Positions 20,283 to 29,638 are shown, numbered from the stretch's first letter. The stretch: 64,000 nucleotides of DNA from Cryobacterium sp. PH29-G1 (GCF_030063365.1 NZ_JASISY010000001.1:434001-498000); one strand, 5' to 3'. Numbers and translations are program-made. The notes: generated by a model from the letters alone, not told the origin.

Positions 20283-21059
20283 TTAGTTCTTGGGGGTGGC
20301 TTTTCGCAGGGCCAGGTAGCCGCCGAGGGCTGCGAGTGCGGCCGGAACGAGCAGCCAGGCGAAGATTCCGGCGATGCCCTGCGCGACGAACCAGATCGCA
20401 ACCGTGGGCCAGCTGCTCGTGAAGGTGATCAGCATAATCGTGCCAACGATGGCCAGGGCGAGTGCGCTCCAGAACACGAGCATCCCGGGCATCCGCCAGC
20501 GCATGTAGATCGTTGCGATCGACGCACCGACGAAGAACACCAGAAGTTGCATCACGAAGAACGAGAACACGTCCACCCAGAAACCGTCGAGACCGAGCCA
20601 GAGTGCGTTGAACATGTAGCTGTTCAGCCACCACCCGTGGGTGAGCTGCTCGAGCTGGGTCAGCACGGCAAAGGCCAGAGCGTTGCCGGCCGAGATCAGC
20701 ACGAACAGGAGTGCGGTGCCGAGGTAGAAGTCCCGGCGGGTCACGCCGAAACCGAGCGCGAGGGGAAACCCGAAGGAGATGGCCTGCACGCCGACCACGA
20801 CCAGATACCACTGCGGCGAGAGCACGGCCCAGCTATACCGCTGGCCCTCGATGGCATCGGGGGTGCCGAGGCCGCCCGTGGTGAAGCCGATGATCTGGGC
20901 GATGAAGACGGTGATCACGAAGGCAATGCCCACGATTAGCCAGGGGATACCGATATAGGTGCGTCGGTCGACCAGGTGCAGCCGCACTACGTTCCAGATG
21001 CGTGTCGGAGCGCTGCGCGGGTGAACGGATGCCGCGGTGCCGGTCATTAAATCAGTCAT
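20283..21059 (-). CDS. ABC transporter permease of GntR-linked exporter
   Basis: 258-residue membrane protein with six hydrophobic segments and no other recognisable domain. It is the last gene of a three-gene operon (regulator, ATPase, permease). Its ATG at 21059 overlaps the ATPase stop as ATGA, so the two are translationally coupled. The layout is that of YtrA-regulated exporters in Gram-positive bacteria, which often respond to cell-wall-active compounds. The substrate is unknown. Confidence 0.85.
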   Translation of the reverse strand: MTDLMTGTAASVHPRSAPTRIWNVVRLHLVDRRTYIGIPWLIVGIAFVITVFIAQIIGFTTGGLGTPDAIEGQRYSWAVLSPQWYLVVVGVQAISFGFPLALGFGVTRRDFYLGTALLFVLISAGNALAFAVLTQLEQLTHGWWLNSYMFNALWLGLDGFWVDVFSFFVMQLLVFFVGASIATIYMRWRMPGMLVFWSALALAIVGTIMLITFTSSWPTVAIWFVAQGIAGIFAWLLVPAALAALGGYLALRKATPKN

Positions 21060-21997
21060 GAGTGGGTACTCCAAGCATCGGTCGCGGTCACAGCGTCATG
21101 AGTGGTCGGGCTTCCCGTGGTGCTCGTGGTGCGCTGCACGATGAGCTGCTGCAGCGACACGGGGGAGAGTTCGAGCCCCGCAGCGCGGGCCGCTGTGCGT
21201 TCGGCCTCGCTCAGGCCGCTGACGGTCACCGAGGCGAGCCCGCCGATGCCATCTCGGGAAATAATGTCGCGTCCGGCGACGAAAGCATCGACATCCGTTT
21301 TCTTGCCGACCACGGTACTGGCGGAGCCGCGCAGCTGCTCGGCATCCTGATCCATGAGGATACGACCCTCGTCAATGACGAGGACGTGCTCGAGCAGGTT
21401 GCTCACCTCGTCGATGAGGTGGGTGGAGAGAATCACGGTGCGCGGATGCTCGGCGTAGTCCTCGAGGAGGCGATCGTAGAAGATCTGCCGCGCCACCGCG
21501 TCGAGGCCGAGATAGGGTTCGTCGAAGAAGGTGAGCGGTGCCCGCGAAGCGAGCCCGACGATCACACCGACCGCCGACAGCTGCCCACGGGACAGTTTCT
21601 TGATCGGTCGGTTCAACGGCAGCCGAAAATCGTCAACGAGCCGGGCGGCGAAGGCGGCATCCCAGTTGGCGAAAAACCATGGCGCGCTCGCCAGCACGTG
21701 TTCGGGTCGAAAACTGTCGGGGTACTTCTGGCTTTCCTTGATGAAGCACAGCGACTGCAACACCCGGGCGTTCTCCACCGGTGATGCGCCGAATACCTCG
21801 AGGGTGCCGCTCGTAGCGAACTGCTGCCCGGTGAGCAGCTGCATGAGAGTGGTCTTGCCGGCGCCGTTACGACCCAGCAGACCGTAAATCTTGTTGCGCT
21901 CGACCGTGAAACTCACGTCGTCGATAGCGGTGAACGTGCCGAATCTCTTGGTGAGGCCGGCCACGCGCACGGCGGTGTCAGGGTCAGTGCGGGTCAT
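21056..21997 (-). CDS. ABC transporter ATP-binding protein
   Basis: 313-residue ATPase with Walker A GRNGAGKTT, signature KLSRGQLS, Walker B LTFFDEP and switch His STHL. The signature starts SRGQ rather than SGGQ, a common variant in this export-type group. A C-terminal extension of about 90 residues follows the nucleotide-binding domain. Both ends overlap the neighbouring genes as ATGA, so regulator, ATPase and permease are made from one transcript in coupled fashion. Confidence 0.93.
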   Translation of the reverse strand: MTRTDPDTAVRVAGLTKRFGTFTAIDDVSFTVERNKIYGLLGRNGAGKTTLMQLLTGQQFATSGTLEVFGASPVENARVLQSLCFIKESQKYPDSFRPEHVLASAPWFFANWDAAFAARLVDDFRLPLNRPIKKLSRGQLSAVGVIVGLASRAPLTFFDEPYLGLDAVARQIFYDRLLEDYAEHPRTVILSTHLIDEVSNLLEHVLVIDEGRILMDQDAEQLRGSASTVVGKKTDVDAFVAGRDIISRDGIGGLASVTVSGLSEAERTAARAAGLELSPVSLQQLIVQRTTSTTGSPTTHDAVTATDAWSTHS

Positions 21998-22416
21998 GAG
22001 TTGTTTGCCTTTCGCTCGGTCGCTGTCGGGTTCTTGATCATGTCGGCCACCTGCTCGGGCGTGATGCCGAGTTTGGCGGCTTCGTCGAGCAGCGGACCAA
22101 CGAAGTTGGTTCGAAACTGCTCGGTGCGGGCGCCGACGAGTCGTTGTCGGGCCCCGGTTGCTACAAACATTCCAATTCCTCGCCTCTTGTAGAGAATGCC
22201 GTCGTCGACCAGACGGTTGACGCCCTTGCCCGCGGTGGCCGGGTTGATGCGGTGAAATGCCGCGAATTCGTTGGTTGAGGGCACCGGCGATTCCTCCTCG
22301 ATGGCGCCATCGATGATGTCGTTCTCGATCTGCTCCGCGATTTGCATGAAGATCGGTTTGCCCGCCTCAATCAAGGACTGCCTGCTTTCAATCAGTGGAT
22401 GGTGCGGCCCGCTCAC
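21994..22416 (-). CDS. GntR-family regulator, YtrA type
   Basis: 140-residue regulator with an N-terminal winged helix (IFMQIAEQIENDIIDG, then PSTNEFAAFHRINPATAGKG) and only a short C-terminal tail, as in the YtrA subfamily that controls neighbouring ABC transporters. The start is taken as GTG 22416. It is the first gene of the operon and overlaps the ATPase start by ATGA. A palindrome 22 bp upstream is the probable autoregulatory operator. Confidence 0.9.
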   Translation of the reverse strand: MSGPHHPLIESRQSLIEAGKPIFMQIAEQIENDIIDGAIEEESPVPSTNEFAAFHRINPATAGKGVNRLVDDGILYKRRGIGMFVATGARQRLVGARTEQFRTNFVGPLLDEAAKLGITPEQVADMIKNPTATERKANNS

Positions 22417-22437
22417 CGACCGCCGGTCGGTTAGCTG

Positions 22438-22485
22438 GTTAGTTGGTCATGTAACTAACTAAGTACCTTCGGACGAAAATGTCAA
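22438..22485 (-). promoter_or_regulatory. Operator and promoter of the GntR-ABC operon
   Basis: Perfect inverted repeat GTTAGTT (22438-22444) and AACTAAC (22453-22459) with an 8-bp spacer, further extended by TTAG/CTAA steps. On the minus strand a TTGACA -35 box is seen at 22485-22480, and the palindrome covers the -10 region and start site, as expected for repression by the GntR protein. Confidence 0.7.
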
Positions 22486-22597
22486 CCCTCGAACCTCGAC
22501 GCGGCGACGGTCTGCGGTAGTTTGGACGTATGACTGGCGCCGGACTGAACAGCTGCGGGCCCGCGCCCGAGATTTGCCGTCCCGGACCGGACCGATC

Positions 22598-24013
22598 GTG
22601 AAGCGGCGCACTTTTTTGCTCGGCACGGCATCGGGTTTTTCTGTGTTGGCCCTCGCCGCGTGCGTGGCGCCGGCGCCGGTGCCGACGCCATCCGTGGTGC
22701 CCACCCCGGTGAACCCCTCGCTGGTACCGCAGCCGCTGGCCGTCTCCCGTACCAACTGGTCGACCGACCCGTTCTCGCGCGGATCCTTCAGCTACGCCGC
22801 CGTCAACTCCACCCCGGAGCACCGTGCTGCCCTGCGGGGGGCTGTTGGCGCTCGGGTGTTCTTCGCCGGTGAAGCGACCGCGGTCGACGCGCCCGGCACC
22901 GTGGACGGCGCACGCACTTCGGGACAATTCGCCGCCAGCCGGGTGAAGGACGTCGCCGGCCCCGACGAACGCATCACCGTCGTCGGTGCCGGTATTGCCG
23001 GCATCGCTGCGGCGCGTCAACTCGTGGATGCTGGTTTCAATGTCGTAGTAATCGAGGCGCGCGACCGGATCGGCGGGCGCATCGATACCGTCCGTGGCGA
23101 TTGGCCGTTCCCGATCGAACGGGGACCCTCGTTCGTGCGCGGCGCTTCGGAGAGTTTTCTGGACGACGAGCTGACCGCGCTCGGAGTCAGCCTGATCCCC
23201 GTCGTACCCGCACCCGAGGTGCGCACCCGGGCCGGTGCCGTTGTCGACGCTTCACCACTCGGCGCTCAGGCCGTCGCCGGTGCACTGCGCTGGGCGGCCG
23301 AACAGCAGAGCGATGTCTCGGTGGAACGCGCCCTGATCGACTCCGGCGAAGCCGACCTGTCGACAACCCCCAACGCCGACGGCCTCTCGGATGCCGATTG
23401 GCTCGAATACGAAATCGCCACCAAGCTTAAGGTTGAGACCGGTGCCACGCCGAGCCTGCAATCGGCCTGGTATACCGGCGACCTGGCCTGGGCCGAGGAC
23501 GACAAGATCGTCGTCGGCGGCTATGCGACCCTGCTCACACACGACGCAGACGGCCTCGATCTGTTGCTGTCCAACGTGGTCAACCGCATTGCCCACGACG
23601 ATGACGGTGTGAGCCTGCGCCTCGGAACCGGCGAGTCGGTATCGGCCGATCGCGTCATCGTCACGGTACCCCTGGGAGTGCTGCAGGACGCGGCGATTGA
23701 ATTCTCGCCGGCGCTGCCGTTTGCGCACCGTGCGGCCATCGCAGCCCTCGGAATGGGGGTCGTCGACAAGGTGTGGTTGCGCTTCGACACGCCATTCTGG
23801 GACACCGAGGCTCAGCTGTGGACCGTTGTCGGGGACGACCCCGACTTTCCCCTCTGGGTCAACATGATGCCGCTCACCGGGGAACCCGTGCTGATGGGCA
23901 TGGTTGCCGCCGAAAACGCAACCCGCCTCTCCGCGCTCGATGACGACGCGTTCCTGGCAGCGGCGCTCACAGCGCTCGAACCGTTTCTCGCAGTGCCCGA
24001 CGCTGCCGAATAG
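22598..24013 (+). CDS. Secreted lipoprotein flavin amine oxidase, circularly permuted
   Basis: 471-residue FAD-dependent oxidoreductase of the flavin monoamine oxidase type. GTG 22598 gives a signal peptide with KRRTFLLG (twin-arginine type) and a lipobox LAAC with Cys22, so it should be exported folded and anchored outside the membrane. The Rossmann motif VVGAGIAG starts near residue 128 and EARDRIGGRID follows. The segment NWSTDPFSRGSFSY ... FFAGEAT ... GTVDGARTSG, which closes the FAD site at the C-terminus of ordinary amine oxidases, is here at residues 52-110, in front of the Rossmann domain; the protein ends where that segment would normally begin. The substrate is unknown. Confidence 0.88.
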   Translation: MKRRTFLLGTASGFSVLALAACVAPAPVPTPSVVPTPVNPSLVPQPLAVSRTNWSTDPFSRGSFSYAAVNSTPEHRAALRGAVGARVFFAGEATAVDAPGTVDGARTSGQFAASRVKDVAGPDERITVVGAGIAGIAAARQLVDAGFNVVVIEARDRIGGRIDTVRGDWPFPIERGPSFVRGASESFLDDELTALGVSLIPVVPAPEVRTRAGAVVDASPLGAQAVAGALRWAAEQQSDVSVERALIDSGEADLSTTPNADGLSDADWLEYEIATKLKVETGATPSLQSAWYTGDLAWAEDDKIVVGGYATLLTHDADGLDLLLSNVVNRIAHDDDGVSLRLGTGESVSADRVIVTVPLGVLQDAAIEFSPALPFAHRAAIAALGMGVVDKVWLRFDTPFWDTEAQLWTVVGDDPDFPLWVNMMPLTGEPVLMGMVAAENATRLSALDDDAFLAAALTALEPFLAVPDAAE

Positions 24014-24028
24014 TCCAGGCCCCGGACG

Positions 24029-24688
24029 TCAGTCGGTCGCAGGCCACGGTGCGCGCAGGTGCCGCGGCGTGCGCTTGAACCGGGTGATCCAGGTGAGCAG
24101 CGCCGCAATTCCGGTGATGATCGCCACGATGATCAGGCAAAAGAACACCGTCTCGCCGGGCCCGCTCACCTGACGGGCATCCAAAAAGAAGTACGGGTAC
24201 CAGCGTACGATCGGTCCCCGAACCAGCGTGAAGACCAGCCAGAACACCGGAAACACGATGGCCCAGGCGAGATATTTCCAGGACAGCCGGGCCTTGAACG
24301 GGTCCACGATCCAATCAATGAGCGCGCAAACCGGAATGACGAAGTGCAGCAACTGGCTCGACCAAGGCACTTCGATTGAATAGTGTGCAGCGGACGACTG
24401 CCACACGATAATGCCGTAGACCACGCCAGAGACCAGAATGTAGGTCGTCACCATGGCCCGCAGCATGTCGAGCCAGGCCGGGTCGGTCGGTCGGCGCAAC
24501 GCAACGACGGCCGCCGTCAGAAACACGAGCACGGCGGCCATGGCGCTTTGTACCGTGAAATAGCTGAAAAAGTTGGCGATCGCAAACGTGGTCACACCGA
24601 GGGTGTACTCAAAATAGTTGATCAAAGCGACGAGTCCCGCTGTGGCCAGGCCCAGGCGCGCTAGACCGAACGCGGTGCGCGCTGTCAT
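24029..24688 (-). CDS. Pr6Pr-family membrane protein
   Basis: 219-residue protein with six hydrophobic segments and the conserved YPYFFLD near the end, characteristic of the bacterial Pr6Pr family (related to FAR-17a/AIG1 proteins). The FSYFTVQSA segment in the second helix region is also typical. It converges with the amine oxidase gene, only 15 bp apart. Biochemical role unknown. Confidence 0.82.
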   Translation of the reverse strand: MTARTAFGLARLGLATAGLVALINYFEYTLGVTTFAIANFFSYFTVQSAMAAVLVFLTAAVVALRRPTDPAWLDMLRAMVTTYILVSGVVYGIIVWQSSAAHYSIEVPWSSQLLHFVIPVCALIDWIVDPFKARLSWKYLAWAIVFPVFWLVFTLVRGPIVRWYPYFFLDARQVSGPGETVFFCLIIVAIITGIAALLTWITRFKRTPRHLRAPWPATD

Positions 24689-24757
24689 TCGCGTTCCCCG
24701 GGGCTCGTGCGCGCGGTCATACGGTAACGCTACGCCAGCGCGGGGCTGCCTCCGAAC

Positions 24758-25027
24758 TCAGCGGGTGATCAAAAACTCCGCTTCGCCCGTCGGAGTGACA
24801 TCGCTCACTTCGAGCGCGGTCACGACGGCGTAGCGTGGACCGGTGTGCAGCCAGCGCAGCATACGCGAGACGGATTCCTCCGGCCCCTCGATTTCGAGTT
24901 CCACCGACCCGTCTGGCCGGTTTCGCACGTACCCCACCAGCCCGAGGCGCAGTGCCTGGCCCCGGGAATGATACCGAAACCCGACGCCCTGGACCTCGCC
25001 GCGTACGAGAATTCGTTTACGAATCAC
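24758..25027 (-). CDS. acyP: Acylphosphatase
   Basis: Small enzyme of 89 residues that hydrolyses carboxyl-phosphate bonds. The catalytic Arg lies in VQGVGFRYH and the Asn in GYVRNRPDGSVE. The start is GTG 25027, 4 bp after the TetR stop, so it is the second gene of a short operon. Pairing with this TetR is unusual and gives no functional hint. Confidence 0.92.
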   Translation of the reverse strand: MIRKRILVRGEVQGVGFRYHSRGQALRLGLVGYVRNRPDGSVELEIEGPEESVSRMLRWLHTGPRYAVVTALEVSDVTPTGEAEFLITR

Positions 25028-25031
25028 CCGA

Positions 25032-25661
25032 CTATTGTGTACCGGGCGCCGCCGCCGCGCGAGTCCCGCTGCGGCTGCGTAGACCGTCCACGAGCGCGGT
25101 GATGCCGAGATCGAATGCAAAACGCGCTGAGGCGTGTGCGGCGTGCGCCGGGTCGAGGTTGCGACGCAGGTTCTCCAGCTCGACTGGAACTATCGCTAGC
25201 GCGGCCAGGTTGCTCGGCGCGATCAGATCGAGGGCGCTGCCGAGCACGTGCGCTTCGACCGTGCGCACAACGGCAATCCCCTCGCCGTTGGGCCAGCCGC
25301 CGTGCCCGAGCGCCGTGACGACAATTTCGTACATGCGCAGTGTTGACGGGTCGGTGACCGGGGTCGTCGCCAAGAGACGGATGCAATTGGGCCGCGTCGC
25401 GAAGGCGGCCAGGTAAGAGTGTGCCCAGCTGATCAGGGCCACGTCCCATGATTCGGTAGCAAAGCTACTGGTGTCGATTTCTTCCACGATGAGGGCGCGC
25501 ATGCGTTCGATCAGGTCGTCGCGGCCGCCGATGTGGTTGTACAACGACGATGGACGCCGGTTCAGCCGGGTGGCCAGGGAACGCATGGTCAGGGCGTCGC
25601 TGCCGTGGGTCTCGGCCAGATCGAGGGCGGCGACGGCGATCTGTCGACTGGTCATTGCCAT
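25032..25661 (-). CDS. TetR-family regulator of divergent amidohydrolase operon
   Basis: 209-residue regulator with an N-terminal helix-turn-helix (ALTMRSLATRLNRRPSSLYNHIGGRDDL) and a C-terminal ligand domain of the TetR_C type. It is divergent from the amidohydrolase-permease operon, and a 21-bp palindrome lies between them. The ligand is probably the substrate or product of that operon. Confidence 0.9.
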   Translation of the reverse strand: MAMTSRQIAVAALDLAETHGSDALTMRSLATRLNRRPSSLYNHIGGRDDLIERMRALIVEEIDTSSFATESWDVALISWAHSYLAAFATRPNCIRLLATTPVTDPSTLRMYEIVVTALGHGGWPNGEGIAVVRTVEAHVLGSALDLIAPSNLAALAIVPVELENLRRNLDPAHAAHASARFAFDLGITALVDGLRSRSGTRAAAAPGTQ

Positions 25662-25716
25662 GAAATCTCCTCAGAAAAAAAGCTTTCCATTTCCCGCTCT
25701 AAACCGTACTGTACTC

Positions 25717-25737
25717 AATACGAACATTGTTCGTATT
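25717..25737. promoter_or_regulatory. Palindromic TetR operator
   Basis: AATACGAAC (25717-25725) and its exact reverse complement GTTCGTATT (25729-25737) with a 3-bp centre, in the 101 bp between the TetR gene and the divergent amidohydrolase gene. Size and symmetry fit a TetR-dimer site controlling both directions. Confidence 0.75.
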
Positions 25738-25762
25738 TTGCCAAACGCTAGGAGACGACAGC

Positions 25763-27427
25763 GTGACATCCACCCTCTTCACCAATGGAACCGTCTGGAT
25801 GGGGCCGCTTCAGCCCGATGAAAGCGCCCTCTCCGTGATCGATGGTCGCGTCGCGGCGATTGGCACTGCCGCCCAGGCTGCAGCGGATGCTGACACCACG
25901 GTTATCGACCTGGCCGGCGGTTTTCTTATGCCCGCATTCGGAGAAGGTCACGCGCATCCGGTATTCGGCGGCCTGGAAGAAAATGGTCCCAACATTCGCG
26001 CCTGCGCGAGCGTGGCCGACATCGTCGCCGAAGTGCGGCGCTACGCCGAGGCGAACCCCGACCTCGACTGGATTCACGGTGCGTCCTACGACGGATCGTT
26101 CGCCCCTGGCGGCTTGTTCGATGCCCGCTGGCTCGACGAGGCCGTCAACGACCGCCCGGTCGTGTTGCGCGCCTGGGACTACCACACGCTGTGGTGCAAC
26201 TCCCGGGCCCTCGAGTTGGCCGGAATCAGCGCCGAGACCCCCGAGCCGGCGCTCGGCGAAATTCCCCGCCGCGCCGACGGAAGCCCGCTGGGCGTGCTGC
26301 GCGAATGGGGCGCGGTCGACCTGATGAATGCGGTGAGTCCGGGCTTCTGTGACAACCACCGGGTCGACGCGCTGCGCCGGGCCACCGCCCACTTCGCCAG
26401 CCTCGGCGTGACTTGGGTGCAAGACGCCTGGGTTGAGCCGAACGATATTGACGTCTACCTTGAAGCGGCCGCGAGTGGAGCCCTGTCAACTCGGGTCAAT
26501 CTGGCCTTGCTGGCCGACCCGCGTCACTTTCCCGGGTCGTTTTCCGACCTGCTGGACGCGCGGGAACGCGTTCTCCGGTTGGGGCATCCGCTGCTCACGG
26601 CCAACAGCGTCAAGTTCTTCGTCGACGGAGTCGTGGAGAACGAGACCGGCGCCCTGCTCGAACCGTATTGCTCGGGCATGCATGACCACGGCATGCTGCT
26701 TTGGCAGCCGCAGCAGCTCTCCGACGCGGTCGCCCTGGTCGATGCGGCCGGCTTCCAACCACACCTGCACGCCATCGGCGATGCCGCGGTACGGCAGGCG
26801 CTCGACGCCATCGAGCACGCCGAACGGGTCAATCCGGCCAGGGACCGCCGCCCGGTGATCGCGCACGTGCAGCTTGCCAGCGCGAGCGACCTCGCTCGAT
26901 TCGCGCAACTCGGCGTGGTCGCCGTCATGCAGCCGTTCTGGGCCCAGCTCGACGCGTTGATGACCGTGCTCACCGTGCCGCGCCTCGGTCCTGACCGCAC
27001 CGACCGGCAGTATCAGCTGCGTACCCTCGCCGAATCCGGGGCCACCCTCGCGTTCGGGTCCGATTGGCCCTGCTCTTCGGCGGCACCACTGGACGGTCTC
27101 GGTGTTGCTATCTCCCGCACCACAGTGGAGGGGAAGCCGGCTGGCGGCTGGACCCCCGCCGAACGCCTCGATGCAGAGACAGCCCTCGCCGCCTACACGA
27201 GCGGGGTCGCGCGGCAGGCCTTCGCCGACCAGACGGATTCCCCGTGGGGCGTCATCGAGGTCGGTGCGAGCGCCGACCTGGTCTGGTTAGCGGCCGACCC
27301 GCGCACCACGCCGGCCGCCGACCTGCCCCAGATCGCGGTGCACGCCACCTATCTGGCCGGAACGGCAACCTACCTGGCCGCAACCAAAACCCTCCCGGCT
27401 CTGTCCGCCGAATTCACCGCAATCTGA
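25763..27427 (+). CDS. Amidohydrolase (YtcJ type)
   Basis: 554-residue metal-dependent hydrolase of the amidohydrolase-3 group. The metal motif GEGHAHP is near residue 70 and later ligands appear in LHAIGDAAV and AFGSDWP. GTG 25763 follows an AGGAGA ribosome binding site. It is cotranscribed with an APC permease 11 bp downstream, so the pair probably imports and hydrolyses a nitrogenous compound. The substrate is not predictable from the sequence. Confidence 0.9.
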   Translation: MTSTLFTNGTVWMGPLQPDESALSVIDGRVAAIGTAAQAAADADTTVIDLAGGFLMPAFGEGHAHPVFGGLEENGPNIRACASVADIVAEVRRYAEANPDLDWIHGASYDGSFAPGGLFDARWLDEAVNDRPVVLRAWDYHTLWCNSRALELAGISAETPEPALGEIPRRADGSPLGVLREWGAVDLMNAVSPGFCDNHRVDALRRATAHFASLGVTWVQDAWVEPNDIDVYLEAAASGALSTRVNLALLADPRHFPGSFSDLLDARERVLRLGHPLLTANSVKFFVDGVVENETGALLEPYCSGMHDHGMLLWQPQQLSDAVALVDAAGFQPHLHAIGDAAVRQALDAIEHAERVNPARDRRPVIAHVQLASASDLARFAQLGVVAVMQPFWAQLDALMTVLTVPRLGPDRTDRQYQLRTLAESGATLAFGSDWPCSSAAPLDGLGVAISRTTVEGKPAGGWTPAERLDAETALAAYTSGVARQAFADQTDSPWGVIEVGASADLVWLAADPRTTPAADLPQIAVHATYLAGTATYLAATKTLPALSAEFTAI

Positions 27428-27438
27428 AGGGAATAGCT

Positions 27439-28830
27439 ATGTCAACGAAGACCAATTCCTCCCACGGTTCAGCCACCTCCGCGACCACCGGAGCGAGCAC
27501 CGGAGCGAGCACCGCGCAGCTTCGGCGTGTTCTCGGTGTGCCATCGCTCGTATTGTTCGGCCTGGTCTACATGGTGCCGCTCACCGTGTTCACCACCTAC
27601 GGCATCGTCACCCAGATGACCGGTGGCCGACTGCCGATGGCGTACCTGATCACCCTCGTCGCGATGGTGTTCACCGCGCGGGCCTACGGACATATGGCGC
27701 GCGCGTTTCCGTTTGCCGGATCGGCCTATACCTACACACAACGCAGCTTCGGACCGGGGATTGGCTTTCTCACCGGCTGGTCGTTGATGCTCGATTACCT
27801 GTTTCTGCCCATGATCAACTACCTGGTGATCGGGATCTACCTCAACGCGGCGTTCCCCGCCCTGCCGGCGTGGACCTTCGTGCTGGCCACCATCATCCTC
27901 GTCACCGTGCTCAACATCGTCGGCATCGTCTCGGTCACCCGGGCCAGCATCGTGATCATCGCCGTGCAGACCATCTTCATCGTCGTATTCGTTGCCCTCG
28001 CGATCGTGTCGATCGGCCGTGGCGCCAGCCTCGATTTGCTCGCCCCATTCAACGGTACCGGCGATGCTCCCGGCTTTGCACCGCTCGCCGCCGGCGCCGC
28101 CGTGCTCTGCCTGTCGTTCCTCGGCTTCGACTCGGTCTCCACCCTCGCCGAAGAAACCCGCGATCCGAAAAAGAACCTGCCGCGGGCGATCATGATCGTC
28201 ACCATCGCCGCCGGGGTTATTTTCGTCGGCTTGTCCTACCTTGCCCACCTGGTGCTCCCCAGCCACGCGTTTTCGAGCGTCGATTCGGCAGCCCTCGACG
28301 TGGTCGGCGTCGTCGGGGGACAATTTCTGGTGGCGTTTTTCACGGCCGCGTACGTGGCCGGCGCGGCCGGGTCCGCGCTCACGTCCCAGGCATCCGTTTC
28401 ACGAATCCTGTATGCCATGGGTCGCGACGGCGTGCTTCCGACCCGGTTCTTCGGGCGCATCAGCTCCCGGTTCGGTACGCCGGTGATTGCGATCGTCATT
28501 GTCTCGATCGTGTCGCTTCTCGCCCTCGTGATCGATCTGGGCCTGCTCGCCGAGATGATCAGTTTCGGCGCCCTGATCGCGTTCACAGCGGTGAACCTCT
28601 CGGTGATCAAACACTATTTCGTCGCCGAACACCTGCGCCGCGGCAGCCGCCTGCTCAACTACCTGATCGTGCCGAGCGTGGGCGTTGTGCTCACCCTCTG
28701 GCTGTGGACCAGCCTGTCGCCGCGGGCGCTCATCGTTGGTCTGATCTGGCTCGCGGTCGGTTTCGTTTACCTGCTCGTGCTCACCCGCGGATTTCGCCGA
28801 CCGACGCCGATGCTCGACCTTAAGGACTAG
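27439..28830 (+). CDS. APC-family permease
   Basis: 463-residue amino acid/polyamine/organocation transporter with about twelve hydrophobic segments. Family features include GLVYMVPLTVFTTYGIV at helix 1, FPFAGSAYTYTQRSFG and LGFDSVSTLAEE. The N-terminus is a Ser/Thr-rich tail. A GAAGGGAA ribosome binding site precedes ATG 27439. It forms an operon with the amidohydrolase. Confidence 0.92.
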   Translation: MSTKTNSSHGSATSATTGASTGASTAQLRRVLGVPSLVLFGLVYMVPLTVFTTYGIVTQMTGGRLPMAYLITLVAMVFTARAYGHMARAFPFAGSAYTYTQRSFGPGIGFLTGWSLMLDYLFLPMINYLVIGIYLNAAFPALPAWTFVLATIILVTVLNIVGIVSVTRASIVIIAVQTIFIVVFVALAIVSIGRGASLDLLAPFNGTGDAPGFAPLAAGAAVLCLSFLGFDSVSTLAEETRDPKKNLPRAIMIVTIAAGVIFVGLSYLAHLVLPSHAFSSVDSAALDVVGVVGGQFLVAFFTAAYVAGAAGSALTSQASVSRILYAMGRDGVLPTRFFGRISSRFGTPVIAIVIVSIVSLLALVIDLGLLAEMISFGALIAFTAVNLSVIKHYFVAEHLRRGSRLLNYLIVPSVGVVLTLWLWTSLSPRALIVGLIWLAVGFVYLLVLTRGFRRPTPMLDLKD

Positions 28831-28857
28831 TCGGTCGACCGCACGCCGCCTGACTGG

Positions 28858-29520
28858 CTACATTGCAGCAAACATGATGGCCATGACCGCGGCGCCGACG
28901 GCTTCAAACCCGTGATCCGCGCGCACGGAATTGTGTGGAGCCGCAATGCGGGGAGCAGATTTCGTTACCTGCCAACGCACGAGCAAAACCAAAAATACGA
29001 TCGCTGCAGCACCGAAGGTCAGAGCCAACACCGTCGCCAGGTCAGGTGAGTGATCCAGCGCGGCTGTACCGGCGCTTTGGGGTGTTGCCGCCATCGAGTG
29101 GTGCCCACCCGACATAGACATTGTGCCCGCAGCCAGGCCTGAAGAACCGGCGGTCGTCAGGTGGCCCATCATCAGGGCGACCATCACAGCAGCGCTGGCC
29201 ATTGCAAAGGTGTGGTACGCGCATTTCAGCCGGCCGTGGCTGCTGGCGCAGAGTATTTTGAGTTCCGGTCGGGCGACCGCCTGCAGCAAAAACCACAGTG
29301 CCGCCACGGTGAGAACTGCGATTTGAGCCAGCATGGTCGTGGCCCCGAGATGCCACATCATCGAAGCCATCACGACGTTCATGAGGGCGCTGAGGCCGTT
29401 GTTGACTCGGCTCGTGATCTGACGCGACCGGATCGCCTGCACAACGTAATAGCATCCACTGAGTAGTAGAACGGCTGTGAGCGTCCAGGTAAGTGCAGGA
29501 AGATCGAACACGGGGTTCAC
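28858..29520 (-). CDS. DUF5134 membrane protein
   Basis: 220-residue actinobacterial membrane protein of the DUF5134 type with about six hydrophobic segments and a His/Met-rich loop (MSMSGGHHSMA), which could bind copper. GTG 29520 has GGAGAG just upstream. It is divergent from nothing and follows the copper amine oxidase gene on the same strand beyond a terminator hairpin. The His/Met loop next to a copper enzyme is suggestive, but the link is only positional. Confidence 0.75.
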   Translation of the reverse strand: MNPVFDLPALTWTLTAVLLLSGCYYVVQAIRSRQITSRVNNGLSALMNVVMASMMWHLGATTMLAQIAVLTVAALWFLLQAVARPELKILCASSHGRLKCAYHTFAMASAAVMVALMMGHLTTAGSSGLAAGTMSMSGGHHSMAATPQSAGTAALDHSPDLATVLALTFGAAAIVFLVLLVRWQVTKSAPRIAAPHNSVRADHGFEAVGAAVMAIMFAAM

Positions 29521-29549
29521 TCTCTCCACTGGATAGCGGATAGGTATGG

Positions 29550-29591
29550 AAGCGGTCCCCGGTGCGGCTGCAACCGCACCGGGGACCGCTT
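29550..29591. terminator. Perfect 18-bp hairpin terminator of the amine-oxidation operon
   Basis: Arms 29550-29567 and 29574-29591 are exact complements with a 6-base loop, 47 bp past the copper amine oxidase stop. A T-rich run follows on the plus strand, so it may work in both directions. Confidence 0.85.
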
Positions 29592-29638
29592 GTTTTGTTT
29601 CAGCTTCAACCCTGGGGTGGTCCAGGGTCACCGTCGGT

